A stretch of 36,200 bases of DNA from Pseudomonadales bacterium (GTDB taxonomy: Bacteria; Pseudomonadota; Gammaproteobacteria; Pseudomonadales; Azotimanducaceae): assembly GCA_023300545.1 (NCBI GenBank), contig JALZVT010000039.1, forward strand, positions 1 to 36,200, in the 5' to 3' direction. Every line of letters starts with the position of its first letter. Position 1 is the stretch's first letter. The position numbers were made by a program, and so were the translations under genes. The notes under the pieces are model-generated. The model ran no database searches, had not been told where the DNA came from, and worked only from the letters and a program-made list of their open reading frames with translations. Shown here in pieces: positions 25,179 through 33,367 of this stretch.

Positions 25179-26158
25179 ACACTCGCGCCTTGCTTCTCCG
25201 CGAAGACGCTAGCGGCCTTTTTCTCCGCGAAGACGCTAGCGGCCTCTCTAACCCAGGCGCCGTCGGTGCGGGCTTTGGTGTATTGCGCGAGTCGGTCGTC
25301 GTTGCAGGGGCCGTTGCCGTTTAGAACTTCATTGAATTCGTCCCAGTCGATGGGACCAGTTTGGTAGTGGCCCGAGTCTTTATCCAGCTTGAGTGCGTCA
25401 TCGGGAATGCTTAGACCAAGGTGTTCTGTCTGTGGCACCGTGGCGTCGACAAAGCGTTGGCGCAGATCGTCGTTGCTGAAGCGTTTGATCTTCCACTGCA
25501 TTGATTTGCTGGAGTGGACGGAGGCGGCATCAGGCGGCCCAAACATCATTAGTGCGGGCCACCACCAGCGATTGAGTGCGCCCTGTGCCATGTCTTTTTG
25601 AGCGGCCGTACCGCTTGCGAGCACCTGCATGATTTCGAAACCCTGGCGCTGATGGAAACTCTCTTCTTTACAGATACGCACCATGGCGCGCGCGTAAGGA
25701 CCATAAGAGCATCGGCACAGCGGCACCTGATTCATGATGGCCGCGCCGTCGACCAGCCAGCCGATGGCACCAACGTCTGCCCAGCTGGGTGTGGGGTAAT
25801 TGAAAATGCTGGAATAGCGCGAGCGCCCTTCGATCAGGTCGATTTCCAGTTGGTCGCGTGACGCACCGAGTGTTTCCGCGGCACTGTAGAGGTAAGCGCC
25901 ATGACCGCCTTCGTCTTGTACCTTGGCGATGAGAATGGCCTTGCGGCGTAGTGATGGTGCGCGGGTGAGCCAGTTGCCTTCCGGCAGCATGCCGACGACC
26001 TCAGAGTGCGCGTGCTGGGATATCTGCCGAATCAACGTTTTTCGATAGGCGTCGGGCATCCAGTCTTTTGGCTCAATTTTATCCTCGGCATCGAGGCGTG
26101 CCTGAAAGTTTGTCTCTTGTGCCTGATGAGAGGCATCGTGAACGGCTACGTCACTCAT
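25175..26158 (-). CDS. paaA: Phenylacetyl-CoA epoxidase catalytic subunit PaaA
   Basis: 327 aa. The di-iron ligand motifs of the ferritin-like fold are visible: Glu/His in [12 protein letters not shown] and [36 protein letters not shown] is the typical C-terminal part. It oxygenates the ring of phenylacetyl-CoA, or possibly a related CoA thioester, using O2 and electrons from the reductase component. The C-terminus is lengthened by a duplicated segment, AASVFAEKK / AASVFAEKQ (see the repeat). Other phenylacetate genes (paaK, G, Z, J, H, F) are not in the window, so the substrate is inferred from family only. Confidence 0.95.
   Translation of the reverse strand: MSDVAVHDASHQAQETNFQARLDAEDKIEPKDWMPDAYRKTLIRQISQHAHSEVVGMLPEGNWLTRAPSLRRKAILIAKVQDEGGHGAYLYSAAETLGASRDQLEIDLIEGRSRYSSIFNYPTPSWADVGAIGWLVDGAAIMNQVPLCRCSYGPYARAMVRICKEESFHQRQGFEIMQVLASGTAAQKDMAQGALNRWWWPALMMFGPPDAASVHSSKSMQWKIKRFSNDDLRQRFVDATVPQTEHLGLSIPDDALKLDKDSGHYQTGPIDWDEFNEVLNGNGPCNDDRLAQYTKARTDGAWVREAASVFAEKKAASVFAEKQGASV
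25194..25245 (-). repeat. 27-bp tandem duplication in the 3' end of paaA
   Basis: The 25-base unit beginning TTCTCCGCGAAGACGCTAGC is present at 25194-25218 and again at 25221-25245, exactly 27 bp apart. This duplicates nine codons near the PaaA C-terminus (AASVFAEK). The identity is complete, so the duplication is recent or under gene conversion. The frame is kept. Confidence 0.9.
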
Positions 26159-26181
26159 GAGCTGGCTCGTGGTTAGTCTAT

Positions 26182-26198
26182 TAGTAGAGAATACTACT
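26182..26198. promoter_or_regulatory. Possible operator between paaA and the DUF938 gene
   Basis: The short divergent intergenic region (26159-26221) contains TAGTA-GAGAA-TACTA, with the overlapping register AGTAG-AGAATA-CTACT. It is a compact dyad placed about 25 bp from the paaA start and 25 bp from the opposite GTG. The position suits an operator or a promoter element for one or both genes. No known regulator site is matched. Confidence 0.3.
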
Positions 26199-26221
26199 TA
26201 CTGTGAGTTGAGGGATGCGAT

Positions 26222-26833
26222 GTGATTGTTAATCATCCAGCGGCTGGCCGAAATGCCGAGCCGCTCTACGGCGTAGTACGTGAACAGCTGGTTAGCCTTG
26301 CTGCTAGCTCGCACCAGACGTCGGTCAACGTGCTTGAGCTCGCCAGTGGACCGGGTCAGCACATTGAATACTTTGCTGCGCGCCACCCGGAGGTGCGTTG
26401 GCAGCCGACAGAGCCCCAGGCTGAGCTCCGGGCTTCCATTGATGCGAGAGTGGCACAGGCTGGCCTGAACAATGTGGCGCCAGCGCTGAATCTAGATGTG
26501 TGTGCCGATTGGCCGAAGGATCGTTTTGACCTGATCTTGGCCGTTAACTTATTGCACATCTCGCCCTGGTCCGTGACACAGGCGCTGGTTGCCAATGCAG
26601 CGAGCGTTGCCAGCGAGGGTGCGGTGTTGCTGATCTATGGGCCGTTTCGACGCAACGGTGAGCACACGTCCCCGGGCAATCAGGCCTTTGATCTGGAATT
26701 GCGTGAACGTGATTCGCGCTGGGGTATTCGGGATTTGGAATTGGTTGCTGAACTGGCCGGTGGGAGCGGATGGCGTGGGCCGGAGGTGGTGGGCATGCCG
26801 GCGAATAATTTTTGTTTGGTGTTTGGGGGCTAG
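26222..26833 (+). CDS. DUF938 family SAM-dependent methyltransferase
   Basis: 203 aa from GTG 26222, seven bases after a GAGGG site. The SAM-binding motif I is VLELASGPGQHIEYFAARHP. A post-motif acidic position (PTEPQAEL) and motif IV-like DLILAVNLLHISPW are clear, and GPFRRNGEHTSPGNQAFDLELRERD is the DUF938 signature. Methyl acceptor unknown. It is divergent from paaA and convergent with the selenocysteine peroxiredoxin-like gene. Confidence 0.92.
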   Translation: MIVNHPAAGRNAEPLYGVVREQLVSLAASSHQTSVNVLELASGPGQHIEYFAARHPEVRWQPTEPQAELRASIDARVAQAGLNNVAPALNLDVCADWPKDRFDLILAVNLLHISPWSVTQALVANAASVASEGAVLLIYGPFRRNGEHTSPGNQAFDLELRERDSRWGIRDLELVAELAGGSGWRGPEVVGMPANNFCLVFGG

Positions 26834-26863
26834 AGAGGAATTAAGTGAGGCATTAAGAGAGGC

Positions 26864-26889
26864 AGGGGTCAGAATGAATTCTGACCCCT
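26864..26889. repeat. Perfect 26-bp palindrome (REP-like hairpin) between convergent genes
   Basis: AGGGGTCAGAAT-GA-ATTCTGACCCCT is a perfect inverted repeat placed between the ends of the DUF938 gene and the peroxiredoxin-like gene. No T tract follows on either strand, so it is not a standard intrinsic terminator. GGGGTCAGA-type palindromes resemble REP sequences spread by RAYT (Y1 transposase) enzymes. It could also slow read-through in both directions. Confidence 0.65.
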
Positions 26890-26910
26890 CCTGTTGTTAG
26901 CTCGACTCAG

Positions 26911-27402
26911 TTACGCCTTTTTCTTATCAGCCATCGACTTCAAAAACTGCAGCAACACCAGTGTTTCAGCCGGATCCATGCGGCCAACGGGTGAGTTGCT
27001 GTAGGTTGAGAACATGACCATGCCTTTGCGATTGAGCACAAACTCCGAGGGCTGAATGTGGTCCCGACGTTCATCCCACCAGCTACCAATTGAATCGCCA
27101 TCAGTGCGCTTCATGCTGTGAGCGACCGGGAAACCAAGGGGCTGTGCCACTTCAGCGGTTTGCTCTTCGGTGTCTACGGTACCCGCAAAAATACTGGCAC
27201 CCAGGGCGGCGAATTCTTCGCGACGTTCTTCATAGCCGTCTAACAGACGGCGGCAGAACGGTCACCAATGGCCGCGGTAAAACAGAACGATGGCGTAGTC
27301 GGTGTTGATGTCGTCCGGCAGAGTAAACGCGTCGCCGCCTGCGGCGTGGAGCTTAAGCTGCGGAAACATGTCACCACTCGCCAGCTTTTCGATAGCAGCC
27401 AT
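26911..27402 (-). CDS. Selenocysteine-containing peroxiredoxin-like (AhpC/TSA superfamily) protein
   Basis: 163 aa from ATG 27402, with a strong AAGGAG site six bases upstream, to TAA 26913-26911, if the in-frame TGA at 27264-27262 encodes Sec47. The context VLFYRGHW-U-PFCRRLL is the peroxiredoxin-like motif RGHWCPFC with the first Cys replaced, giving a UxxC redox pair. Downstream family features are intact: GDSIGSWWDERRDHIQPSEFVL, then NRKGMVMFSTYSNSPVGRMDP. A hairpin follows the TGA. Starting after the TGA would give only a fragment lacking the active site. It is expected to reduce peroxides or disulfides in the cytosol; no signal peptide is seen. It lies 67 bp after the small unknown gene at 27470 on the same strand. 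Confidence 0.9.
27235..27251 (-). promoter_or_regulatory. bSECIS-like hairpin for the peroxiredoxin-like UGA codon
   Basis: On the minus strand, 10 nt after the UGA, a perfect 6-bp stem GCCGUC / GACGGC encloses the 5-nt loop UGUUA. The apical loop starts 16 nt after the UGA and has G in the second position and a GU step. These are the features expected of a bacterial SECIS element recognised by SelB. Confidence 0.75.
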
Positions 27403-27469
27403 AGAAGGCTCCTTTGCTGGATTGAGGAGGCCTCAGCTTCGCAGGCTACTGCCGGTTGGGCAAGGGGGT

Positions 27470-27826
27470 TTAGCTGACCGCGGCGGCCGCTTCAGCCCGA
27501 GTGTAAAACTGGCCGGCTCGAACAAAGCCGGCGACCACGCAGCTCGCGATGGCACTGATCTGGCCCTGGGCGTTGCGCGCGATGGCCCAGTTATCCGGCA
27601 GACCAAGAATGATGTGCATGGGCGCCTGACGGCCATCAGCAAACTTTGCCAGTGCCACTTCGCCGGTTTCCTCATGCCGAAAGGCAGGTAGGAAGTTGTG
27701 GCAGGCGTTGTTCTTCGACAGACCGCAGGTATTGGCGAATTGGCGGTTCTCAGAGCGCAGGGTGCGTCCTGTTATGGGTTGGTTGACCGCGTCGTTGGGC
27801 TGCTGAGCGCGTGCTGATTGGGCCAT
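27470..27826 (-). CDS. Small protein of unknown function
   Basis: 118 aa, start ATG 27826 with a GGGAG site seven bases upstream. It is soluble, with no signal peptide. Features are three Cys (ANTCGLSKNNACHNFLPAF and SAIASCVVAGF) and a compact C-terminal half (PMHIILGLPDNWAIARNAQG, then QISAIASCVVAGFVRAGQFYTRAEA). I do not recognise the family. It precedes the selenocysteine peroxiredoxin-like gene on the same strand and may share its transcript. Other options, such as a stress or redox accessory protein, are only guesses from context. Confidence 0.68.
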   Translation of the reverse strand: MAQSARAQQPNDAVNQPITGRTLRSENRQFANTCGLSKNNACHNFLPAFRHEETGEVALAKFADGRQAPMHIILGLPDNWAIARNAQGQISAIASCVVAGFVRAGQFYTRAEAAAAVS

Positions 27827-28068
27827 AGGGGTCTCCCTCGGGGTTGCCGGGCAGTATGGGAAGTGAAATGGCGAGTGCTACTGCTCTTAAAAGCAGTGCA
27901 GCAACTGTGCCAGAACAGGTACCTCTGCTGGTTTGGCTATAACATCATGTTTTTAATGAATAAAATCTGAACTTGGTTGAAAGTTCGGAGCATGCCGACG
28001 TGGTGGCGTTGGCCAATTTACGGGGCTGGGTGACATTCTGGGTCTTTTGTAAGCATATAAGATGCCTT

Positions 28069-30132
28069 TCAAACGCTGCCGTAACCCCAATCCGGAGTGG
28101 CCCAGGTGGCGAGCACCGCTGTTGCGGAGTCCGGGTCTTCAGCCAGTAATCGGTCACCCAGCTCACCAATACCAGGCAACAGCTGGGCGTCGCGCATCAG
28201 GTCAGCCACTCGGAATTGCGCCTCGCCGGTCTGGCGGGTGCCTAGCACGTCACCCGGGCCGCGTAACTCGAGGTCTTTTTCTGCAATGAAGAAACCGTCT
28301 TGGCTCGCCACCATCGCGTCTAGCCGAGACTGGGCAAACTTGCCCAGCTTGTCGGTATGCAGCAGGACGCAGTAGCTTTTTCGGCTGCCTCGTCCGACTC
28401 GACCTCTTAACTGGTGCAGTTGCGCAAGGCCCAGCCGTTCAGAATTTTCGATCACAATAACGCTGGCGTTAGGGACATCAACGCCTACTTCGATGACAGT
28501 GGTTGCAACCAGCAGTTTTGTCTCCGCCACTTTGAACGCCGCCATGTTGGCGCTCTTGTCACTGGAAGGGAGGCGTCCGTGCAGCAATGCGGCGGGGGTG
28601 CCCGGCAGAGCTTTACGGAGATCTTCAAAGAGATCGGTAACGCAATGCAGTTTCGGATCATCTGACGGGTCGATCAGATTGCACACCCAATATACCTGAT
28701 CGCCCTTGGCAAGCCGCGGTCGTAACCAGTCAATGACCTCCTCGCGCCGACTGTCTGGCAGCATTCGCGTTTGGATGGGTTGTCGACCTTTTGGCAGTTC
28801 GTCAATGATCGATATATCGAGATCGGCATAGATGGCCATGGTCAGCGTGCGAGGAATAGGGGTTGCCGTCATGATCAGCTGATGGGGCATTTTGCCTTTG
28901 TGTTTGAGTGCCATCCGTTGGTGCACGCCAAATCGGTGTTGCTCGTCGATGACTGCAAGCGCCAGGTTGCCGAACACCACAGATTGCTGGAACAGAGCGT
29001 GAGTGCCGATTACCACCGGTACCTCGGCAGCTTCGATGCGCGCCAGTTGATGCCGTCGTTCGGCAGCGCTCAGCCGGCCGGTGAGTAAACACACCTCAAT
29101 GCCCAGCGGCGACAGCCACTCTGAGAAGTTCATATAGTGCTGTTCGGCCAAAATTTCTGTGGGCGCCATAATCGCAGTTTGAGCGCCGTGTTCAGCGGCA
29201 CGAATGGCCGCAAAGGCGGCCAGAATGGTTTTGCCAGAGCCCACGTCGCCCTGCACCAGTCGCATCATTGGCTGGTTTCGATCCAGATCGCTGAACAGTT
29301 CTCGCACACAACGCTTTTGAGCGTTGGTTAATTCGAAACCCAGTTGGTCGAGCAGTTGTCGACCGAGGCCACCAGCCTGTGGCAGAGGCACTCCTCTTTC
29401 CCTGAGCCGAATGACCTGGCGCTCTTTCATCAATAGGTGGTGGGCCAGCAACTCATCCATGGCGAGTCGTTGCTGGGCGCGTTCCAGATCGGCGCTTGTG
29501 CACTCGGCGGGGGGGCGGTGCAGCAAACGTATCGCCGCATTCATTCCCAAATTAAATGGCGAGTTTGCAGGTGCAGCACTGTTTGATTCAAAAGCAGGCA
29601 ATTCAAAACCATCCCAGCCGATGTCGATGGCCTGGTTCACCAGCTTACGCAACCGCGTTTGGCCCATGCCTTCGGTGGTCGGGTAGACCGGAGTCAGCAC
29701 CCCCTCCGGGGGCTCAATCTCGCCATGCACAACGCGGTATTCGGGATGGGCGATTTCCAGCCCACGGCCGGTGAAACGAGGTTCGCCAAAACAGCGCAGC
29801 TGGGTGCCGGCCATGAGCTCGTTCTGCTGTCGCCGGGAAAAGTGAAACAGCCGTATTTGTAAATACCCAGTGCCGTCGGTCAGTGTGACGATGAGCGATC
29901 GGCGACGCCCAAAGACCACGCTTGATTCGACAATTTCGCCGTGAAAGAGCGCCGCCTTACCAGGGCGCATCAGACTCAGTGGAACAAACCGGGTCCGGTC
30001 CTCGTAACGTAAAGGGATGTGCAGCAATAGATCGCGGACTACAAACAGGCCGAGCTTTGCGAGTTTGATCTCTAGTGCCGGGCCTACGCCCTTGAGTTGT
30101 TTGATCGGCGATATGCCGCTGAGTGTATTCAT
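28069..30132 (-). CDS. recG: ATP-dependent DNA helicase RecG
   Basis: 687 aa, close to the E. coli length (693). The N-terminal wedge/OB domain is recognisable (SPIKQLKGVGPALEIKLAKLG, HIPLRYEDRTRF). The helicase motifs follow in order: Walker A GDVGSGKT, motif II DEQHRFGVHQR, motif III TATPIPRT, motif V VIEVGVDVP and motif VI QLRGRVGRG. RecG remodels stalled replication forks and Holliday junctions. It lies downstream of spoT on the same strand, a common gammaproteobacterial order, with a 24-bp gap. Confidence 0.98.
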   Translation of the reverse strand: MNTLSGISPIKQLKGVGPALEIKLAKLGLFVVRDLLLHIPLRYEDRTRFVPLSLMRPGKAALFHGEIVESSVVFGRRRSLIVTLTDGTGYLQIRLFHFSRRQQNELMAGTQLRCFGEPRFTGRGLEIAHPEYRVVHGEIEPPEGVLTPVYPTTEGMGQTRLRKLVNQAIDIGWDGFELPAFESNSAAPANSPFNLGMNAAIRLLHRPPAECTSADLERAQQRLAMDELLAHHLLMKERQVIRLRERGVPLPQAGGLGRQLLDQLGFELTNAQKRCVRELFSDLDRNQPMMRLVQGDVGSGKTILAAFAAIRAAEHGAQTAIMAPTEILAEQHYMNFSEWLSPLGIEVCLLTGRLSAAERRHQLARIEAAEVPVVIGTHALFQQSVVFGNLALAVIDEQHRFGVHQRMALKHKGKMPHQLIMTATPIPRTLTMAIYADLDISIIDELPKGRQPIQTRMLPDSRREEVIDWLRPRLAKGDQVYWVCNLIDPSDDPKLHCVTDLFEDLRKALPGTPAALLHGRLPSSDKSANMAAFKVAETKLLVATTVIEVGVDVPNASVIVIENSERLGLAQLHQLRGRVGRGSRKSYCVLLHTDKLGKFAQSRLDAMVASQDGFFIAEKDLELRGPGDVLGTRQTGEAQFRVADLMRDAQLLPGIGELGDRLLAEDPDSATAVLATWATPDWGYGSV

Positions 30133-30156
30133 TGGGCAGAGCAGTAACGCACAGAC

Positions 30157-32349
30157 TTACTGTACGACGCGAGACAATCCATGCACATGGGCAATGCGCC
30201 GCAGACGACGCATCAGTCTTGCAAGGTGTGTGCGATCGCGGACAGACACTTCACAGACAACGCTCGACAGTTTAGCGCTTTTTTCTTCTACCTTGATGTT
30301 TTCGATTCCGGCGTCGACTTCAGCAACCGTTGCTGCGATCTGCGCGATCACACCTTTCTGGGTTTCTACTTGCAGTCGCAGGAGGGTATCGAACTCACCC
30401 GTTGGGCTGTCTGACCAGCGCGCCGGTATGATTTCCATGGCAGATCGTCGGCGAATTTCAGTAATGTTGTTGCAGGTTTCTATGTGGACAACAAATCCTT
30501 TGCCCGGTGTCATGTGGCCAACTATGGCGTCGCCAGGAACAGGACCACAGCATTGGCCGTAATTCACCACTAGCCCTTCGCCACCACGAATGGCAATGGG
30601 GCCGCCCTGATTGACATCGATGCCTTCGAAGTCAGGGTTGTCAGCGGCCAACAAATTTTGTGCCACTACGTAAGCCATCAGATTACCCACACCTATTTGC
30701 ATCAGCAGTTCATCGAGCTTTTTGACTTTGAATTCGGTGAATACTTTCCGCAGACGACGAAAGTCGAGGTCTTTGATGGACGTATTTGCATTGGCTAGCG
30801 AACGATTCAGCAGGCGCCGGCCCAGAGCGAGTGAGTCAGACGTTTGCTGTACTTTTAGCGCTTGTCGAATGGCCGAGCGTGCTTTGCCAGAGACAGCGAA
30901 GCTCAACCAATCAGCGTTTGGGCTCGCGTCTGCTGAGGTGATGATTTCTACGGTCTGGCCGCTTTCCAGTTGCGTAGACAGCGGTGCCAGATTGCGATCA
31001 ACGCGGCTGGCGACGCAGCGGTTACCAATGTCAGTGTGTACGGCGTAAGCAAAGTCGATCGGGCAGGCACCGCGTGGCAGTTCGAGTATTTGTCCCTTGG
31101 GCGTAAAGACGTACACCTCGTCAGGAAACAAATCCATTTTCACGCTTTCGATAAACTCTAGCGGGTTGCCGGCGCGCTGTTGTAAATCGAGCAGGTCGCG
31201 AACCCACTGGCGGGTGCGTTGCGTGCCTTGCGGACTATCGTCATCGCTCTTGTACAGCCAGTGCCCAGCGATACCTTGCTCGGCAACAGACTCCATTTCG
31301 GTTGTGCGTATCTGCACTTCGATGGGTACGCCATGCAAGCCGAATAGAGTGGTGTGCAGACTTTGATAACCGTTGGCTTTGGGGATCGCGATGTAATCCT
31401 TAAACCGGCCAGCCAGCGGCTTGTAGAGGTTGTGCGCGCAGCCCAACACCCGGTAGCAGGTGTCGACATCGCTCACGACGATGCGCAGACCAAAGACATC
31501 CATAATTTCTGAAAACGCTTTTCGTTTGGTTTTCATCTTTCGATAGATGGAATACAGGTGTTTTTCGCGACCGAAGATTTGTGCCTCTAGGCCATCGCGC
31601 TGAAGTGCTGCGTTGATCGATTCCGTGATGTTTTTCATCAGGGCTTTGCGGTTGCCGCGAGCGGACTGAACCGCGCGAGATATGCGGTCAGCACGGAGTG
31701 GATACAGTGCGTGGAACCCGAGGTCTTCGAATTCCATCTTCATGGTGTGAATGCCGAGCCGGTTGGCGATAGGCGCATAGTAGTCGAGGGTTTCCCGAGC
31801 GATGCGGCGTCGTTTCTCGGGCGGCATAACACCGATGGTGCGCATGTTGTGCAGGCGGTCTGCGAGCTTAACCATGATCACCCGGATATCGCGTGCCATG
31901 GCCAGCGCCATTTTCTGGAAATTTTCGGCCTGCGCCTCAGCGCGTGAGTTGAACATGGTGGAGAGCTTCGACACGCCGTCGACAATTTCGGCGACGTCGC
32001 CGCCAAACAGATCGCCCAGTGTGCTCTTGCCAACGCCGGTGTCTTCGATGACGTCGTGCAGCAATGCAGCCATTACTGTCTGTCGGTCCATGCGCATTTC
32101 GGCGAGGATGTTGGCAACCGCCAAGGGGTGGGTGATGTAGGCGTGACCGGTGCGTCGGCCTTGGCCTCGGTGGGCCTCTTCAGCGTAATTGTAAGCCGCT
32201 ACAACCTGATCGGTCTGGGCTTTGGGTAGGTAATCGTTTAAGAGCGCAGCAAGGCTGTCGATGGTCGCAGGCGCAGCGACCGCATCTTGCTGTGCGGTCT
32301 CTGCGAGTTTTGATATGAAATAGGACTCAGAGGCTGGGGCTGCCCTCAT
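30157..32349 (-). CDS. spoT: Bifunctional (p)ppGpp synthetase/hydrolase SpoT
   Basis: 730 aa. The hydrolase HD domain is intact ([43 protein letters not shown]). The synthetase domain has [19 protein letters not shown] and [21 protein letters not shown] domain ([28 protein letters not shown]) and a C-terminal ACT domain follow. Intact HD residues identify it as SpoT/Rel rather than RelA. The start overlaps the end of rpoZ by 23 bp, as in enterobacterial rpoZ-spoT operons, giving translational coupling. Confidence 0.98.
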   Translation of the reverse strand: MRAAPASESYFISKLAETAQQDAVAAPATIDSLAALLNDYLPKAQTDQVVAAYNYAEEAHRGQGRRTGHAYITHPLAVANILAEMRMDRQTVMAALLHDVIEDTGVGKSTLGDLFGGDVAEIVDGVSKLSTMFNSRAEAQAENFQKMALAMARDIRVIMVKLADRLHNMRTIGVMPPEKRRRIARETLDYYAPIANRLGIHTMKMEFEDLGFHALYPLRADRISRAVQSARGNRKALMKNITESINAALQRDGLEAQIFGREKHLYSIYRKMKTKRKAFSEIMDVFGLRIVVSDVDTCYRVLGCAHNLYKPLAGRFKDYIAIPKANGYQSLHTTLFGLHGVPIEVQIRTTEMESVAEQGIAGHWLYKSDDDSPQGTQRTRQWVRDLLDLQQRAGNPLEFIESVKMDLFPDEVYVFTPKGQILELPRGACPIDFAYAVHTDIGNRCVASRVDRNLAPLSTQLESGQTVEIITSADASPNADWLSFAVSGKARSAIRQALKVQQTSDSLALGRRLLNRSLANANTSIKDLDFRRLRKVFTEFKVKKLDELLMQIGVGNLMAYVVAQNLLAADNPDFEGIDVNQGGPIAIRGGEGLVVNYGQCCGPVPGDAIVGHMTPGKGFVVHIETCNNITEIRRRSAMEIIPARWSDSPTGEFDTLLRLQVETQKGVIAQIAATVAEVDAGIENIKVEEKSAKLSSVVCEVSVRDRTHLARLMRRLRRIAHVHGLSRVVQ

Positions 32350-32686
32350 CCGGTGTACCTGCTAAACCTTGGGTGCCCACGTGGGCTTGGCCGCCTTCTG
32401 CGCCGTCTTCAGTGTTACCACCAATTGGGCCTACGCCCATTGCGCCAAACGGAATCTCGATAGGGCCATCGTCTGGTCTTGCATCTCCAGCGTCAAGCAT
32501 TTCATCGTTGATGAGGTCCGCAGCGATCTCGCGCAAGGCAATAACCGTGGGCTTGTCGTTTTCTTCGTCGAGCAGAGGCTCGGCGCCGCGATTGTAGAGT
32601 TGGCGAGCGCGGCGGGTTGCGACTAAGACTAGCTCAAAGCGGTTGTCTACGTGGTCAAGACAGTCTTCAACTGTAATGCGTGCCAT
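32327..32686 (-). CDS. rpoZ: RNA polymerase omega subunit
   Basis: 119 aa. The N-terminal 60 residues are typical omega: [23 protein letters not shown], then RRARQL and [13 protein letters not shown]. The family's usual length is about 80-90 aa. The extra ~35 residues form a Gly-, Asp- and Glu-rich, probably disordered tail. It lies between gmk and spoT, the standard gmk-rpoZ-spoT order, and overlaps the spoT start. Confidence 0.97.
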   Translation of the reverse strand: MARITVEDCLDHVDNRFELVLVATRRARQLYNRGAEPLLDEENDKPTVIALREIAADLINDEMLDAGDARPDDGPIEIPFGAMGVGPIGGNTEDGAEGGQAHVGTQGLAGTPDEGSPSL

Positions 32687-32752
32687 ATTTTGACTCGGGA
32701 TTTAGCGGGTGGCGGATGGTACTTGGAGGGGAGAATTAGTGCAACTGGTGCC

Positions 32753-33367
32753 CTAACTAAGCAGATCGTCGATCAATGCCTGATGTCGGCGCTTAATCAC
32801 ATCGCGGCGGCTACGGGCCGCGCGCACGATGGCCATCATGTCCTGGGTGGCGGTGGCAAAGTCGTCGTTGATCACCAAATAGTCGAAGTCATTGTATTGG
32901 GACAGCTCGGTGTGAGCCTGTGCGGTCCGCCGCTCGATGACCTCTGCGCTGTCTTGGCCCCGGCCGGTGAGCCTTGCTAGCAGCTCTTTGCGGCTGGGCG
33001 GCAGGATGAAAATGCTGATGGCATCGGGAAAGGCGGCCCGCACCTGGTTGGCGCCTTGCCAATCGATTTCGAGGACAACGTCGTGGCCGCTCTCGCGTTG
33101 ACGGTTGAGACTGGCACTCGCGGTGCCATACAGGTTGCCAAAGACGTCTGCGTATTCCAGAAACTGATCAGCCTTGATCATGGCTTCAAAGGTCTCGCGT
33201 GGCGTAAAATGGTAGTTCACACCATCTTCTTCGCCGCTGCGGATCGGTCGGGTGGTATGCGAGATCGACAATGCCAGTTCATCAGGCAACGCGTTGAGCA
33301 ACGCGGCCATCAGGCTCGTCTTCCCGGCGCCTGAAGGCGCAGCAACGACAAACAGCAATCCCTTCAT
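32753..33367 (-). CDS. gmk: Guanylate kinase
   Basis: 204 aa, normal length. The P-loop is APSGAGKTSL near the N-terminus. The GMP-binding residues are in SHTTRPIRSGEEDGVNYHF and FLEYADVFGNLYGT, and VVLEIDWQGANQVR and FILPPS complete the signature. It phosphorylates GMP (and dGMP) with ATP. Its ATG overlaps the yicC stop by four bases (ATGA). Confidence 0.98.
   Translation of the reverse strand: MKGLLFVVAAPSGAGKTSLMAALLNALPDELALSISHTTRPIRSGEEDGVNYHFTPRETFEAMIKADQFLEYADVFGNLYGTASASLNRQRESGHDVVLEIDWQGANQVRAAFPDAISIFILPPSRKELLARLTGRGQDSAEVIERRTAQAHTELSQYNDFDYLVINDDFATATQDMMAIVRAARSRRDVIKRRHQALIDDLLS

Noticed and set aside
26911-27402. Peroxiredoxin-like gene as a nonsense pseudogene
   Set aside because: The reading frame is otherwise intact on both sides, TGA sits at the redox Cys, and a SECIS-like hairpin follows. 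The same arrangement occurs in the nearby GPx.
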